Counted from the stretch's first letter, positions 8,657-16,790 are shown. The stretch: DNA of 55,753 nucleotides from Clostridiales bacterium (GCA_021199255.1 JAJQIK010000043.1:65235-120987), one strand, 5' to 3'. A program made the numbers and translations. The notes: generated by a model not told the origin, from the sequence alone.

Positions 8657-10072
8657 CTACACAATCTGCACCTTGACCATATTCGTTGTCCCGGAGAAGC
8701 CTATCGGCACCCCAGACGTAATAACCGTCAAATCGCCCTTTTGCAGCAAACCGATTTTCACCGCCGCCGCAATCGCCTTGTCAAAAAGGTGAAAAATCTC
8801 CTGCTCTTCCTGAATCAGAATCGGCGTTACCCCCCATGACATAGATAGCTGCCTGCAAACCTTCTCCGTCGTCGCGCAGCCGATAATATCGCTTGCCGGG
8901 CGGTATCTGGATACCATTCTGGCCGACCTGCCGGACTTGGTAACGGTCACGATTGCCTTAGCGTTTAAATCCAGCGCCGTTGTACAGGTAGCATGGCAGA
9001 TCGCGTCCGTAATATCCGGGTTCGCTTCCCGTCCGAACTCAAAGAAACGCTTGCGATAATCCACATCCTGCTCCGTGCGCTCCGCGATTCTTACCATGGT
9101 TCTGACCGCCTCTACCGGATAGGCGCCCGCCGCCGTCTCCCCCGATAACATAATCGCGCTGGTTCCATCATATACCGCATTGGCAATATCTGTAGCCTCC
9201 GCGCGGGTAGGCCGGGGATTTTTAATCATGGATTCCAGCATCTGCGTGGCGGTAATGACCTGCTTTCCGGCACGGTATGCTTTCTTAATAATTTTCTTCT
9301 GAATCACCGGGACATCTTCGTAGGGAATCTCCACGCCCATATCGCCGCGGGCTACCATAATGCCATCCGATACTTCAATAATATCGTCAATGTTGGCGAC
9401 CCCCTGGGCGTTTTCAATCTTGGAAATAATCTTGATATCCTCGCCGCCGTTTTTCTCTAACAGCTTGCGTAGCTGCAGGATATCTTCTTTCTTCTGCACG
9501 AAGGACGCCGCGATAAAGTCCACGTCCTGACTGATTCCAAAGAGAATATCTTCTCTGTCCTTATCGCTGATATAAGGCAGGGACAAATCCACATCCGGCA
9601 CATTGACGCCCTTGTGGTTCGATACCGCCCCTCCGTTAATAACGCGGCAGACAATATCGTTCTTATCTACCTTTTCCACCTTCATCTCAATCAGGCCGTC
9701 GTCGATCAGCACGCGCATTCCTACTTCCAGATCCTCGTAAAGACGGTTATACGTAACGCTTACCCTGTCCTTTGTGCCCTCTATCTCTTCCGCTGTAAGG
9801 GTAAAAAGCTGTCCCTCTTCCAGAAGGACTTTTCCGTCCTTAAAATCCTTCACACGAACCTCCGGCCCTTTGGTGTCCAGCAGAATCGCAATCGGCTTCC
9901 CCACTTCCCCCCGCAGCTTTTTGACCATATCCATTCTCTTCTTATGCTCGTCATAGGTTCCATGGGAAAAATTGCATCTGGCAACGTTCATTCCCTCTAT
10001 CATCATCTGTTTTAATACGTCCGCATTGTCCGTAGACGGACCTAAGGTGCATACAATTTTGGTCTTTCTCAT
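8657..10072 (-). CDS. pyk: Pyruvate kinase
   Basis: This 471-residue protein has all pyruvate kinase landmarks: the KIVCTLGPS start, the active-site signature with catalytic Lys (IKIISKIENAQG), RGDMGVEIP, the MLSGETAAGAYPVEAV loop, and a C-terminal domain ending in GTTNMVKVQIV. It converts PEP and ADP to pyruvate and ATP in glycolysis. It lacks the extra C-terminal PEP-utilising domain present in Bacillus-type pyruvate kinases, so it is the short form. GGAGGCAAA precedes the ATG. It is probably transcribed alone. Confidence 0.98.
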   Translation of the reverse strand: MRKTKIVCTLGPSTDNADVLKQMMIEGMNVARCNFSHGTYDEHKKRMDMVKKLRGEVGKPIAILLDTKGPEVRVKDFKDGKVLLEEGQLFTLTAEEIEGTKDRVSVTYNRLYEDLEVGMRVLIDDGLIEMKVEKVDKNDIVCRVINGGAVSNHKGVNVPDVDLSLPYISDKDREDILFGISQDVDFIAASFVQKKEDILQLRKLLEKNGGEDIKIISKIENAQGVANIDDIIEVSDGIMVARGDMGVEIPYEDVPVIQKKIIKKAYRAGKQVITATQMLESMIKNPRPTRAEATDIANAVYDGTSAIMLSGETAAGAYPVEAVRTMVRIAERTEQDVDYRKRFFEFGREANPDITDAICHATCTTALDLNAKAIVTVTKSGRSARMVSRYRPASDIIGCATTEKVCRQLSMSWGVTPILIQEEQEIFHLFDKAIAAAVKIGLLQKGDLTVITSGVPIGFSGTTNMVKVQIV

Positions 10073-10247
10073 TTTGCCTCCATTCCTGCTTCTGGCAGTT
10101 TTCTATTATTTTGAACCGAAATCCCATATTCTAATCCTCGGTTTACGCGGTTTTAAGAGCGAGCCGCGTCCTCATGATACCATATATCAGCGGCAAAGAA
10201 CAAGGCTTTCTATCCGGCAGGCCTTTATGGAAAACTTTACGGGCAAT

Positions 10248-10287
10248 AAAACAGGCTCCGGCGGTGGAAGCGCCAGGAGCCCGTTTT
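10248..10287 (-). terminator. Terminator after the amt-PII gene
   Basis: In minus orientation AAAACGGGCTCC pairs with GGAGCCTGTTTT around a loop containing GGCGC...CGCC, flanked by A and T tracts, so it may work in both directions. It lies about 57 bases beyond the amt stop. The remainder of 10073-10344 is the pyk upstream region; I see no gene there. Confidence 0.8.
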
Positions 10288-10344
10288 ATATATACAAACT
10301 AAGGGATATAGGTATACGCATTATAAAATCATACCAGGTTGAGC

Positions 10345-12114
10345 CTATTCAACATCCTGCAATGCCGCAAAGTCTTCCTCGCCTGTACGAATCTTAACAA
10401 CCTTATCGACATTGTATACGAAGATCTTACCGTCTCCGATATGGCCTGTGTAAAGGGCTTTCTTAGCAGCCTCCACAACGGCGTCTACAGGAATCTTGCT
10501 GACTACAACCTCTACTTTAACCTTGGGCAGCAAAGTTGCGTCCATTTCAACGCCACGATACATCTCGCCGGCGCCCTTCTGGATACCGCAGCCCATAACC
10601 TGTGTCACCGTCATACCGGTAACGCCCAGTTCATTCATCGCTTTACGAAGCTGGTCATATCTGGATAATTTAGCGATAATGGATACCTTATAGATACCCG
10701 TAGCGGCAACCATGGGAACCTGTGCCACCTGAACAGCCGCATCCTTCTGTACCTGTGTCGCGGACTCATAATCGTCCGTGCCAAGGCTTGTGTTCTCGTT
10801 GATATCCATGGACATCTTGTTGGATACGTCCATGATGCTAAAGCCCGAATATGCGGAGGCCAGACCATGCTCGGTAGCGTCCAGACCGATGATTTCCTCT
10901 TCCTGAGAAGCCCGAAGCCCGATCGTAGCTTTAATCACCAGAAATACAATTGTAATTGTTACTGCCGTCCATGCTGCCACAGATACAAAACCAAGAAGCT
11001 GTAAACCAAGAAGCTCAAATCCGCCGCCATAGAACAAACCTACCAGTTCATTTCCGTAGGCGTCTGTGATGGAATAACCCGGAGCCGAGTTCGTTGCGAA
11101 CAGGCCAACCGCAAGAGTACCCCAGATACCGTTCATCATATGTACTGCAACCGCGCCTACCGGATCGTCGATACGCAGCTTATAATCTAACAGCCAGACA
11201 GCAAATACTACTAACAGACCCGCAACCGCACCGATTACGATAGCGCCAAAAGCATCTGTCACATCACAGGGAGCCGTAATAGCTACCAGTCCTGCCAGAG
11301 ACGCGTTCAGACACATGGACACGTCCGGCTTGCCATACTTAATCCAGGTGAAAATCATACAAACTACTGTTGCAACCGCAGGAGCGATTGTGGTTGTTAC
11401 GAAAATAGAACCTAACTGTTCAACGCTGGTCGCTGCTGCGCCGTTAAATCCATACCAGCCTAACCACAGAATGAAAACGCCGAGGGCGCCAAGCGGGATA
11501 CTGTGTCCCGGAAATGCGTTTACTTTCGTAATATTGCCGTTCTTATCTTTAGAAAACTTACCAATACGGGGGCCAAGAATCTTAGCGCCGATCAGTGCAG
11601 AAATACCGCCTACCATATGAATCGCGCAGGAACCGGCGAAATCATGGAAGCCCAACTGCGCTAACCAGCCGCCGCCCCAGATCCAGTGCGCCTCAATAGG
11701 ATAGATCAAAGCGGAAATGACTGCGGAATAAATACAATAGCTTAAAAACTTGGTTCTCTCTGCCATAGCGCCGGATACGATCGTAGCCGTGGTAGCGCAG
11801 AACACTAAGTTAAATACAAAGTTGGACCAGTCAAAGCTTTCATATGCGGTAAAAATATCAAAACCGGGTTTACCGATCAGACCCAGCACATCTTCCCCAA
11901 GCAATAAACTGAAGCCGATTAAGATAAACATTACCGTACCGATACAGAAATCCATCAGGTTCTTCATGATGATATTTCCTGCGTTCTTCGCTCTGGTAAA
12001 ACCTGTCTCAACCATAGCGAAGCCTGCCTGCATCCAGAATACCAGCGCCGCGCCGATCAGAAACCAGACGCCGAACACTTGACCGTTTAGAACCTCCATA
12101 ATCTCATCTGTCAT
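10345..12114 (-). CDS. amt: Ammonium transporter fused to a C-terminal PII signalling domain
   Basis: A 589-residue fusion. Residues 1 to about 410 are an Amt/Rh channel with eleven membrane segments (AGFAMVETGFTRAKN, GGGWLAQLGFHDFAGSCAIHMVGG). A linker of about 60 residues follows, and residues 475-589 are a complete GlnB-type PII domain (GVTGMTVTQVMGCG, T-loop QKGAGEMYRGVEM, B-loop TGHIGDGKIFV, RTGEED). PII normally plugs AmtB when 2-oxoglutarate is low; here the regulator is tethered. The T-loop Tyr51 that is uridylylated in enterobacterial GlnB aligns with Met, so control should be by ligand only. The leader of about 190 bases carries a perfect promoter and two terminator-like hairpins. 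Confidence 0.96.
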   Translation of the reverse strand: MTDEIMEVLNGQVFGVWFLIGAALVFWMQAGFAMVETGFTRAKNAGNIIMKNLMDFCIGTVMFILIGFSLLLGEDVLGLIGKPGFDIFTAYESFDWSNFVFNLVFCATTATIVSGAMAERTKFLSYCIYSAVISALIYPIEAHWIWGGGWLAQLGFHDFAGSCAIHMVGGISALIGAKILGPRIGKFSKDKNGNITKVNAFPGHSIPLGALGVFILWLGWYGFNGAAATSVEQLGSIFVTTTIAPAVATVVCMIFTWIKYGKPDVSMCLNASLAGLVAITAPCDVTDAFGAIVIGAVAGLLVVFAVWLLDYKLRIDDPVGAVAVHMMNGIWGTLAVGLFATNSAPGYSITDAYGNELVGLFYGGGFELLGLQLLGFVSVAAWTAVTITIVFLVIKATIGLRASQEEEIIGLDATEHGLASAYSGFSIMDVSNKMSMDINENTSLGTDDYESATQVQKDAAVQVAQVPMVAATGIYKVSIIAKLSRYDQLRKAMNELGVTGMTVTQVMGCGIQKGAGEMYRGVEMDATLLPKVKVEVVVSKIPVDAVVEAAKKALYTGHIGDGKIFVYNVDKVVKIRTGEEDFAALQDVE

Positions 12115-12148
12115 AATAGTTCCTCCTCACATTTTTATATTCATTTCC

Positions 12149-12172
12149 TTTTGCAAAATCGACTTTGCAAAA
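12149..12172. promoter_or_regulatory. Inverted/direct TTTTGCAAAA pair in the amt leader
   Basis: TTTTGCAAAA and a second TTTGCAAAA lie five bases apart, about 40 bases upstream of the amt ATG and just after the U-tract of the attenuator. It could be an operator or part of the RNA fold. Confidence 0.35.
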
Positions 12173-12174
12173 TT

Positions 12175-12228
12175 AAAAAAGCGGGTACAATGGTCTCCAT
12201 ATCTTTTCCACAAGCTCCATTGCTCCGC
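12175..12228 (-). promoter_or_regulatory. Attenuator-type terminator in the amt leader
   Basis: In minus orientation GCGG and CAATGG pair with CCATTG and CCGC, followed by TTTTTT. The 5' arm contains AGC-AATGGA-GCT, a small stem with a six-base loop having A at position 1 and G at position 4, the loop pattern reported for ANTAR-protein targets. Read-through would be needed for amt expression. Confidence 0.6.
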
Positions 12229-12254
12229 ATTTTTACACAAATGATTCAGTTGGA

Positions 12255-12290
12255 AAATAAAAAAGACACTTTGAGTTGCCTCAAAGCGCC
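12255..12290 (-). terminator. Terminator-like hairpin early in the amt leader
   Basis: In minus orientation GCGCTTTGAG-gcaa-CTCAAAGTGTC is followed by TTTTTTATTTT. It lies downstream of the promoter at 12309-12337, so besides ending kinase-gene transcripts it would sit at the 5' end of amt mRNA. Confidence 0.75.
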
Positions 12291-12308
12291 TTTGCTTTTA
12301 TGAATTGG

Positions 12309-12337
12309 ATTATAACGCCGTATTTTAAATATGTCAA
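12309..12337 (-). promoter_or_regulatory. Consensus sigma-A promoter for amt
   Basis: TTGACA (12337-12332), exactly 17 bases, TATAAT (12314-12309) on the minus strand. The expected start near 12302 gives a leader of about 188 bases. Confidence 0.9.
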
Positions 12338-12355
12338 TAGATTTTTATAAATATT

Positions 12356-12994
12356 TTATATAAATTTCCCATTGATTTCATTGAAGCTTTTCTGATTCAG
12401 ATTTGCCGCGGAATTGCCCACGCACATACTGCGTTCCCGAATCCCATAGGCTTCAAAGTACCTGTTCTCCATCGGAATCCATTCTTCCACATAGCGTTTG
12501 ATTTTCTCCGGATCACGGGCGGCAAGCCGCCTGTACTGCTCTTGTGGAGAAAGATCCAGAAAAATGCGCATCTGATACGGATTCCCAAAATAAGGGTGCT
12601 GGCTGTAGGAGCCCTCCACGATATTCAGTCTTTTCCAACCGATCCGTTTCGGCTCTTCCAAAGTCAGGCTGGCACAGTCAAGCCGCCTGTAAGCACATTC
12701 CCCGCCTGCCAGTATGGGACGCAATATTTCCTCATAAAACCGCTCATAATCCACGTTTCCCCCGGGCTGCGCATATCGTTCCCCGGTTCTCTGCTCTTTT
12801 CGCAGGAAAAAATCGTCCATATGAAAAAGGTTGCACTCATACCGACCCGCCAGCCATTCGCCCAGCGTCGTCTTACCGCCTCCGCAAACGCCGTCTATGG
12901 CGACAATAACGGGCTCCTGCCGCCCGGCAAGCAGCCTGTCAATTTCTTCCAGTATCTGCCGCTTTTCCCTGTCACTCAATGGAGCCTGCCTCAT
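12356..12994 (-). CDS. Uridine kinase-like P-loop kinase
   Basis: A 212-residue P-loop protein of the uridine kinase/phosphoribulokinase group. It has Walker A GVCGGGKTT near residue 35, HMDDFF (the DxDxF-type substrate loop) near residue 58, and a lid region with RRLAARDPEK. It phosphorylates a hydroxyl of a nucleoside or vitamin-like substrate; the exact one is not clear. Its start overlaps the end of the ECF S-component gene by 23 bases, so the two are translationally coupled. The kinase probably traps whatever the transporter brings in. GAGG lies just before the ATG. Confidence 0.85.
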   Translation of the reverse strand: MRQAPLSDREKRQILEEIDRLLAGRQEPVIVAIDGVCGGGKTTLGEWLAGRYECNLFHMDDFFLRKEQRTGERYAQPGGNVDYERFYEEILRPILAGGECAYRRLDCASLTLEEPKRIGWKRLNIVEGSYSQHPYFGNPYQMRIFLDLSPQEQYRRLAARDPEKIKRYVEEWIPMENRYFEAYGIRERSMCVGNSAANLNQKSFNEINGKFI

Positions 12995-13520
12995 AATGCC
13001 TCAATACCCCTGTCTTTCGCAGCGCGATCATAATCGCGGGAACCAGAATGATTTGCAGAATAATCCCCGGAATCGCATTCAGAAGCGCTCCCGCCAGGAA
13101 TATCTGCATGGAAAAAGCATTTCCCTGAATCCCATATAAAACGACAGACGCCAGTCCCCATACAATCCTGCCGATCAGCATTGCGCCCACAAGGCTTATG
13201 TATACGGAATAATTTTTATTGGGCAGCTTACGGTACAGCAGCCCCGTTACCACGCCATAGGCTGCCAGCTCAAACGCCATGCCCATAGCCGTAGGCATAA
13301 TAGGAGGCATACCAAACATCACGCTGCGCAGCAGCGGCGTAACGAAGCCCACAGCCAACCCATACTGCCAGCCGCAGATAAAGCCGCACAAAAGAACCGG
13401 AATATGCATCGGAAGCAGCATACTGCCAATCTGCTGTATCTGCCCGGTAAAAAACGGGAGAATAATTCCCAGGGCCATAAAGAACGCCGCCAGCACAAGC
13501 TTTCTAAGATTATTTTTCAT
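12972..13520 (-). CDS. ECF transporter S component (substrate-binding membrane subunit)
   Basis: A 182-residue hydrophobic protein with about six membrane segments and the ECF S-component look: LPMHIPVLLCGFICGWQYGL in the second helix region and SVMFGMPPIMPTAMGMAFELAAYG. Such proteins bind a vitamin or precursor and dock on a shared EcfAAT energising module encoded elsewhere. The sequence reminds me of the PanT/FolT-type group, but I cannot assign a vitamin. It is the first gene of a two-gene operon with a P-loop kinase and has a leader of about 210 bases with promoter and attenuator, suggesting feedback by the imported compound. AGGAGGAG precedes the ATG. Confidence 0.88.
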   Translation of the reverse strand: MKNNLRKLVLAAFFMALGIILPFFTGQIQQIGSMLLPMHIPVLLCGFICGWQYGLAVGFVTPLLRSVMFGMPPIMPTAMGMAFELAAYGVVTGLLYRKLPNKNYSVYISLVGAMLIGRIVWGLASVVLYGIQGNAFSMQIFLAGALLNAIPGIILQIILVPAIMIALRKTGVLRHYEAGSIE

Positions 13521-13551
13521 AATTCAAATCTCCTCCTGTTACTATTTTGGG

Positions 13552-13611
13552 TAAAAATAAAACCAGAAAAGTATAGCCTTCCTCTTCTGACGGAATCTAT
13601 TACCTTCCTGG
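13552..13611 (-). promoter_or_regulatory. Attenuator terminator in the ECF S-component leader
   Basis: In minus orientation CCAGGAAGGTA pairs with TACTTTTCTGG (11 bp, two G-U pairs) and is followed by TTTTATTTTTA. It ends about 30 bases before the start codon, downstream of the promoter, as expected for riboswitch or antiterminator control. Confidence 0.7.
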
Positions 13612-13733
13612 CAATTCACACATTGTCTGTTATTTATCTGTTTCACCGAGATACTGCCTGTTTTAGTGTTTCTGCGATACTACCGCGTTTCACGCTGCCT
13701 GCGGCAGCCTGACATTGACTTCTGTCAACAATT
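13612..13733 (-). ncRNA. Candidate structured leader/aptamer region of the ECF operon
   Basis: Between the expected transcription start (about 13733) and the attenuator are a TTGAC-agaa-GTCAA hairpin, a GCTGCC-gca-GGCAGC hairpin, and two similar units of the type GG-Y-AGTATC...GAAACA. I do not recognise a known riboswitch consensus (TPP, FMN, cobalamin, THF and preQ1 were considered by eye). Confidence 0.4.
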
Positions 13734-13739
13734 ATTCAT

Positions 13740-13768
13740 AGTTTACAGGCTCTTCCTGTCCTTGTCAA
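13740..13768 (-). promoter_or_regulatory. Sigma-A promoter of the ECF S-component/kinase operon
   Basis: TTGACA (13768-13763), 17 bases, TAAACT (13745-13740) on the minus strand. Between here and 13856 I see only a short tandem duplication (GGCGCATTTACA twice, 13783-13807). Confidence 0.8.
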
Positions 13769-13855
13769 GCGCAAATTCCCACGGCGCATTTACATGGCGC
13801 ATTTACAGTTCTTTTCCATGATTCCTTTACGCACAGCCCGTCGGTTATGACCTGT

Positions 13856-14782
13856 CTATGCGGATTTCGTTTTCGGCTTCTGGAACTGCGCCAGCAAAAC
13901 TGCTGCAAATACAAGGACGCAGCCCAAAAGTTCCCTGCCCGTCAGAGTCTCATGCAGAATCACCATTCCCGCCAGTACCGAAAATACCGACTCCAGACTC
14001 ATCAGCAGGGAAGCGACAGCGGGCGGAACGCCCTTCTGCCCTATAATCTGCAATGTGTAGCCCACACCGCAGGATAAAATACCCGCGTACAGAATCGGCA
14101 GCCATGCGTCCCATGTGCCAAGCGTCTCCAGCCATATTCTGGCCTGCGCCGCGGAATGACCCATATCCACCAGAATCATGGGCGCTAAGCTCAGCACGCC
14201 GCAGACCAGAAACTGAATACTGGACATCTTCACTCCGTCCACCTGCGGCGAGAAATAATCGACCAGCAGAATATGTATGCTGAAAAGACCCGCGCACAGC
14301 AGCACCAGCCCATCGCTGGGCTGCATCGCAAATTCGTCTGTCAGACATAAGAAATAGAGTCCGATCACCGCGATAAATACACTGAGCCAGACATTCCAGC
14401 GGCACTTCTTCCCCAGAAGGATACTGACCAGCGGGACGATTATGATATAGCAGGCGGTCAGAAATCCCGCTTTGCCTGCCGAAGTGCCATAATACAGTCC
14501 CAGCTGCTGGGCTGTGCTTGCCAGAAAAAGCAATATCCCGCAGGCTATCCCGCCCAGCCATAATTGTTTTCTGTCCTTTATAATAGAAGAATGGGATTCC
14601 GGGGCGCGGCGTTGCTGCCACTTAATAACCGGAAGCAGAACCGCCGCGCCGATCAGGGAACGGATACAGTTAAAGCTATAGGGGCCTGCCGCGTCGCCGC
14701 CTTCTCTCTGCGCCACAAAAGCGATTCCCCAGACAAAGGCCGTCAATATTAACATCAGTGAACTTTTCACTTCTTTTTTCAT
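13856..14782 (-). CDS. DMT-family (EamA) transporter
   Basis: A 308-residue membrane protein with ten predicted segments arranged as two EamA repeats (LILTAFVWGIAFVAQREGG at the start; LYAGILSCGVGYTLQIIGQKGVPPAVASLLMSLESVFS in the second half). The family exports metabolites or amino acids; the substrate is unknown. The frame opens four codons earlier, but the ATG at 14782 has GGGGATTAAA immediately upstream and gives MKKEVKSSLML. That Shine-Dalgarno is the terminal block of the leader repeat at 14785-14945. Confidence 0.92.
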   Translation of the reverse strand: MKKEVKSSLMLILTAFVWGIAFVAQREGGDAAGPYSFNCIRSLIGAAVLLPVIKWQQRRAPESHSSIIKDRKQLWLGGIACGILLFLASTAQQLGLYYGTSAGKAGFLTACYIIIVPLVSILLGKKCRWNVWLSVFIAVIGLYFLCLTDEFAMQPSDGLVLLCAGLFSIHILLVDYFSPQVDGVKMSSIQFLVCGVLSLAPMILVDMGHSAAQARIWLETLGTWDAWLPILYAGILSCGVGYTLQIIGQKGVPPAVASLLMSLESVFSVLAGMVILHETLTGRELLGCVLVFAAVLLAQFQKPKTKSA

Positions 14783-14784
14783 TT

Positions 14785-14945
14785 TAATCCCCATTTCTGA
14801 GCTAAAAGCGTCGGTACGGCGCTTGTGCGAAGAGGCGATGAGAAATCCGCGAAGGCGGTTTCTCGTCTGCCATCAGACAAATTTGTGACGCTCCGGCACA
14901 AATTTGAGTGTGAAAAATCAGCATATCAATGTGATTTTTCACACT
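14785..14945 (-). repeat. Leader repeat, divergent long copy (before the EamA gene)
   Basis: In minus orientation: a 14-bp perfect hairpin AGTGTGAAAAATCA/TGATTTTTCACACT (14945-14907), a 10-bp perfect hairpin CAAATTTGTG/CACAAATTTG (14906-14878), the conserved block CTGATGGCAGACGAGAAACC with its cttc-loop hairpin, an AAGCG...CGCTT hairpin, and GCTCAGAAATGGGGATTA. The middle and last blocks match copies at 5112 and 49456; the hairpins between them differ in sequence but keep pairing. Confidence 0.85.
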
Positions 14946-14998
14946 ATCCCCATTCCAAAGCATTTACGCTGAGGATAATTGTTCATCAGAAAATTGAT

Positions 14999-15880
14999 TC
15001 AGCCTTCCGGCGCCTCCCAGATAAACAGGGAATGTGTGACCGGCAAAGCGCCGTCCGCCAGATCTATTTCCCGTTGTTTTACGAATCCCAGCTTCCTACA
15101 CAGCCTTTCGCTTCTCTCATTGCCCTTCACGACCAGCGCCTGCACCCGCGACATTCCCAGCTCCTCCTTCGCGTATCCCAGAATCCCGCTGCAAATCTCA
15201 TAGGCATATCCCCGGCGCTGCCAGGGCACGCCTATCACAAAGCCCAGCTCCGGCAGGTCGAACCCTTCCCGCCAGCTGACTCCCGCCCGGCCAATGACCA
15301 GACCGCTCTCCCGCTCCAGAACAGTCCACATTCCATATCCATAGAAACCGTATACCTTCCTGATATAATCCTGCACATAGGCGATTTCCTCATTGCGGTC
15401 TTCATAGAGGTCTTCCATATATGCCGTGATATCCGGCTCCCGGTAAATCTGATAAAAGGCGTCCACATCTTCGGCTGTCGTCTCCCTGAGCCTGCAGCGT
15501 CTTGTCTCCAGGATATCCCAGGGCAGTCCCGCCAGACGGCGATATACCATCTCCAGGGACTCCGCATCCATTTCCTCCAGCTTCTCCGCCACATACGGAT
15601 AGCTTTCGCCGGCAAAGGCTTCCGCCCGGTTGCCCTCATGCCGGCAGGGAAGCACACAGCATTGCTGCTTCGCCAGTTCCCCGCACCGGGCAGCGGAATC
15701 CGAGAGATATAACATTCCGCTTTTCGCAGGCATATTATCAGGGAGTCGGCTCTCTATAGGGATTTCGCCAAAAACACAGTCAATCCTGTTCCTTTGCAAA
15801 TCCGTCCGCAATGCCGCCAGACGCGTCTCCCAGTCTATATTCTTATCTTTTTCGAAAAGGAAAACAACCCCTTGAAGCAT
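14999..15880 (-). CDS. GNAT family N-acetyltransferase with a HAD-like N-terminal part
   Basis: A 293-residue protein. Residues 130-293 form a GNAT acetyltransferase of the RimJ/RimL type (LRETTAEDVDAFYQIYREP, VIGRAGV, LGFVIGVPWQRRGYAYE with the acetyl-CoA loop, and SERLCRKLGFV). Residues 1-125 resemble the second half of a HAD-like domain (LYLSDSAARCGELAKQQCCV, then YPYVAEKLEEMDAESLEMVYRRLAGLPW), an architecture seen in other Lachnospiraceae. No HAD catalytic Asp motif (DxDxT) is visible, so that part is probably non-enzymatic. The substrate is unknown. Start chosen at the ATG at 15880 with AGAGGAA seven bases upstream, rather than a TTG two codons earlier. Confidence 0.85.
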   Translation of the reverse strand: MLQGVVFLFEKDKNIDWETRLAALRTDLQRNRIDCVFGEIPIESRLPDNMPAKSGMLYLSDSAARCGELAKQQCCVLPCRHEGNRAEAFAGESYPYVAEKLEEMDAESLEMVYRRLAGLPWDILETRRCRLRETTAEDVDAFYQIYREPDITAYMEDLYEDRNEEIAYVQDYIRKVYGFYGYGMWTVLERESGLVIGRAGVSWREGFDLPELGFVIGVPWQRRGYAYEICSGILGYAKEELGMSRVQALVVKGNERSERLCRKLGFVKQREIDLADGALPVTHSLFIWEAPEG

Positions 15881-15964
15881 ATACAAATTCCTCTTTACCT
15901 GCCGCCCCGTTTCCGTTAAAATAACATACAGATATTATTATATATAGAAGAAAGGGAATTTACA

Positions 15965-16498
15965 ATGGCACAGAATCCAATCGTTACATTTACCATGGAG
16001 AACGGCGATGTGATCAAAGCGGAGCTTTATCCTGATATCGCGCCCGTCTCCGTCAATAACTTTATCAGCCTGATTCAGCAAAATTTCTATGACGGCCTGA
16101 TTTTTCACAGAGTCATCAAGGGCTTTATGATTCAGGGCGGCGACCCGGAGGGCACAGGCATGGGCGGCCCCGGCTACTCTATTCGCGGAGAATTTGCGCA
16201 GAACGGCTATCCTAACGACTTAAAGCACACGGCGGGCGTCCTCTCCATGGCCAGAAGCATGCACCCCAATTCCGCAGGCAGCCAGTTCTTTATCATGCAC
16301 AAGGACGCGCCTCACTTAGACGGCTCCTACGCAGCCTTCGGCAAAGTTACGGAGGGCATAGAGGTTGTCAATAAAATTGCCGAAACGGCCACTGATTATT
16401 CTGACCGCCCGTTGGAGGAGCAGAGAATCAAAACTGTAACCGTGGAAACCTTCGGAACCGAGTATCCTGAGCCGGATAAAATTCACGCAGGCTTCTGA
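15965..16498 (+). CDS. Peptidyl-prolyl cis-trans isomerase, cyclophilin type
   Basis: A 177-residue cyclophilin without signal peptide, so cytoplasmic. The core motif FHRVIKGFMIQGGDPEGTGMGGPGY includes the catalytic Arg and Phe/Met positions, followed by SMARSMHPNSAGSQFFI and the HLDGSYAAFGKV loop. It speeds proline isomerisation during protein folding. AAGGGAA precedes the ATG. The gene stands alone, and 16664-16693 could terminate it. Confidence 0.96.
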   Translation: MAQNPIVTFTMENGDVIKAELYPDIAPVSVNNFISLIQQNFYDGLIFHRVIKGFMIQGGDPEGTGMGGPGYSIRGEFAQNGYPNDLKHTAGVLSMARSMHPNSAGSQFFIMHKDAPHLDGSYAAFGKVTEGIEVVNKIAETATDYSDRPLEEQRIKTVTVETFGTEYPEPDKIHAGF

Positions 16499-16663
16499 AA
16501 TCAGGCAGAGTCTCGTTCATAATTTGTTCAAATTTAATTTAAAAAAACTTCATGGCGGCAACATTTTTTAGACATTTCTCAACCGTATACTAAAACCATA
16601 AGATACAGCATAACAGAAAACACTTCAAAGTTAGCTGATTAATTAAAAACTTTTTCATAATAA

Positions 16664-16693
16664 ATGCCAAGTAAAAGTAATTTTACTTGGCAT
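16664..16693 (+). terminator. Hairpin downstream of the cyclophilin gene
   Basis: ATGCCAAGTAAAA-gtaa-TTTTACTTGGCAT is a perfect 13-bp hairpin followed by a C/T-rich stretch ending in TTTTT. The preceding AT-rich stretch 16499-16660 shows no gene. Confidence 0.65.
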
Positions 16694-16761
16694 CCTCCCT
16701 TTTTACAGGCTTTTTATTCTAACATCCTTCACATACCAATATCCATGTATACAATTTTTAC

Positions 16762-16790
16762 TTGCTATATGAATTTCCCTGTGCTACAAT
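16762..16790 (+). promoter_or_regulatory. Promoter of the amino-acid symporter gene
   Basis: TTGCTA (16762-16767), 17 bases, TACAAT (16785-16790). The expected start near 16797 gives a leader of about 160 bases. Confidence 0.65.

Noticed and set aside
13783-13807. Tandem GGCGCATTTACA duplication
   Set aside because: Only two short copies with no structural or gene context; probably a slippage event.
14825-15712. Long plus-strand ORF opposite the GNAT gene
   Set aside because: Antisense shadow with improbable His/Arg/Pro-rich composition; the minus frame is a clear GNAT protein.
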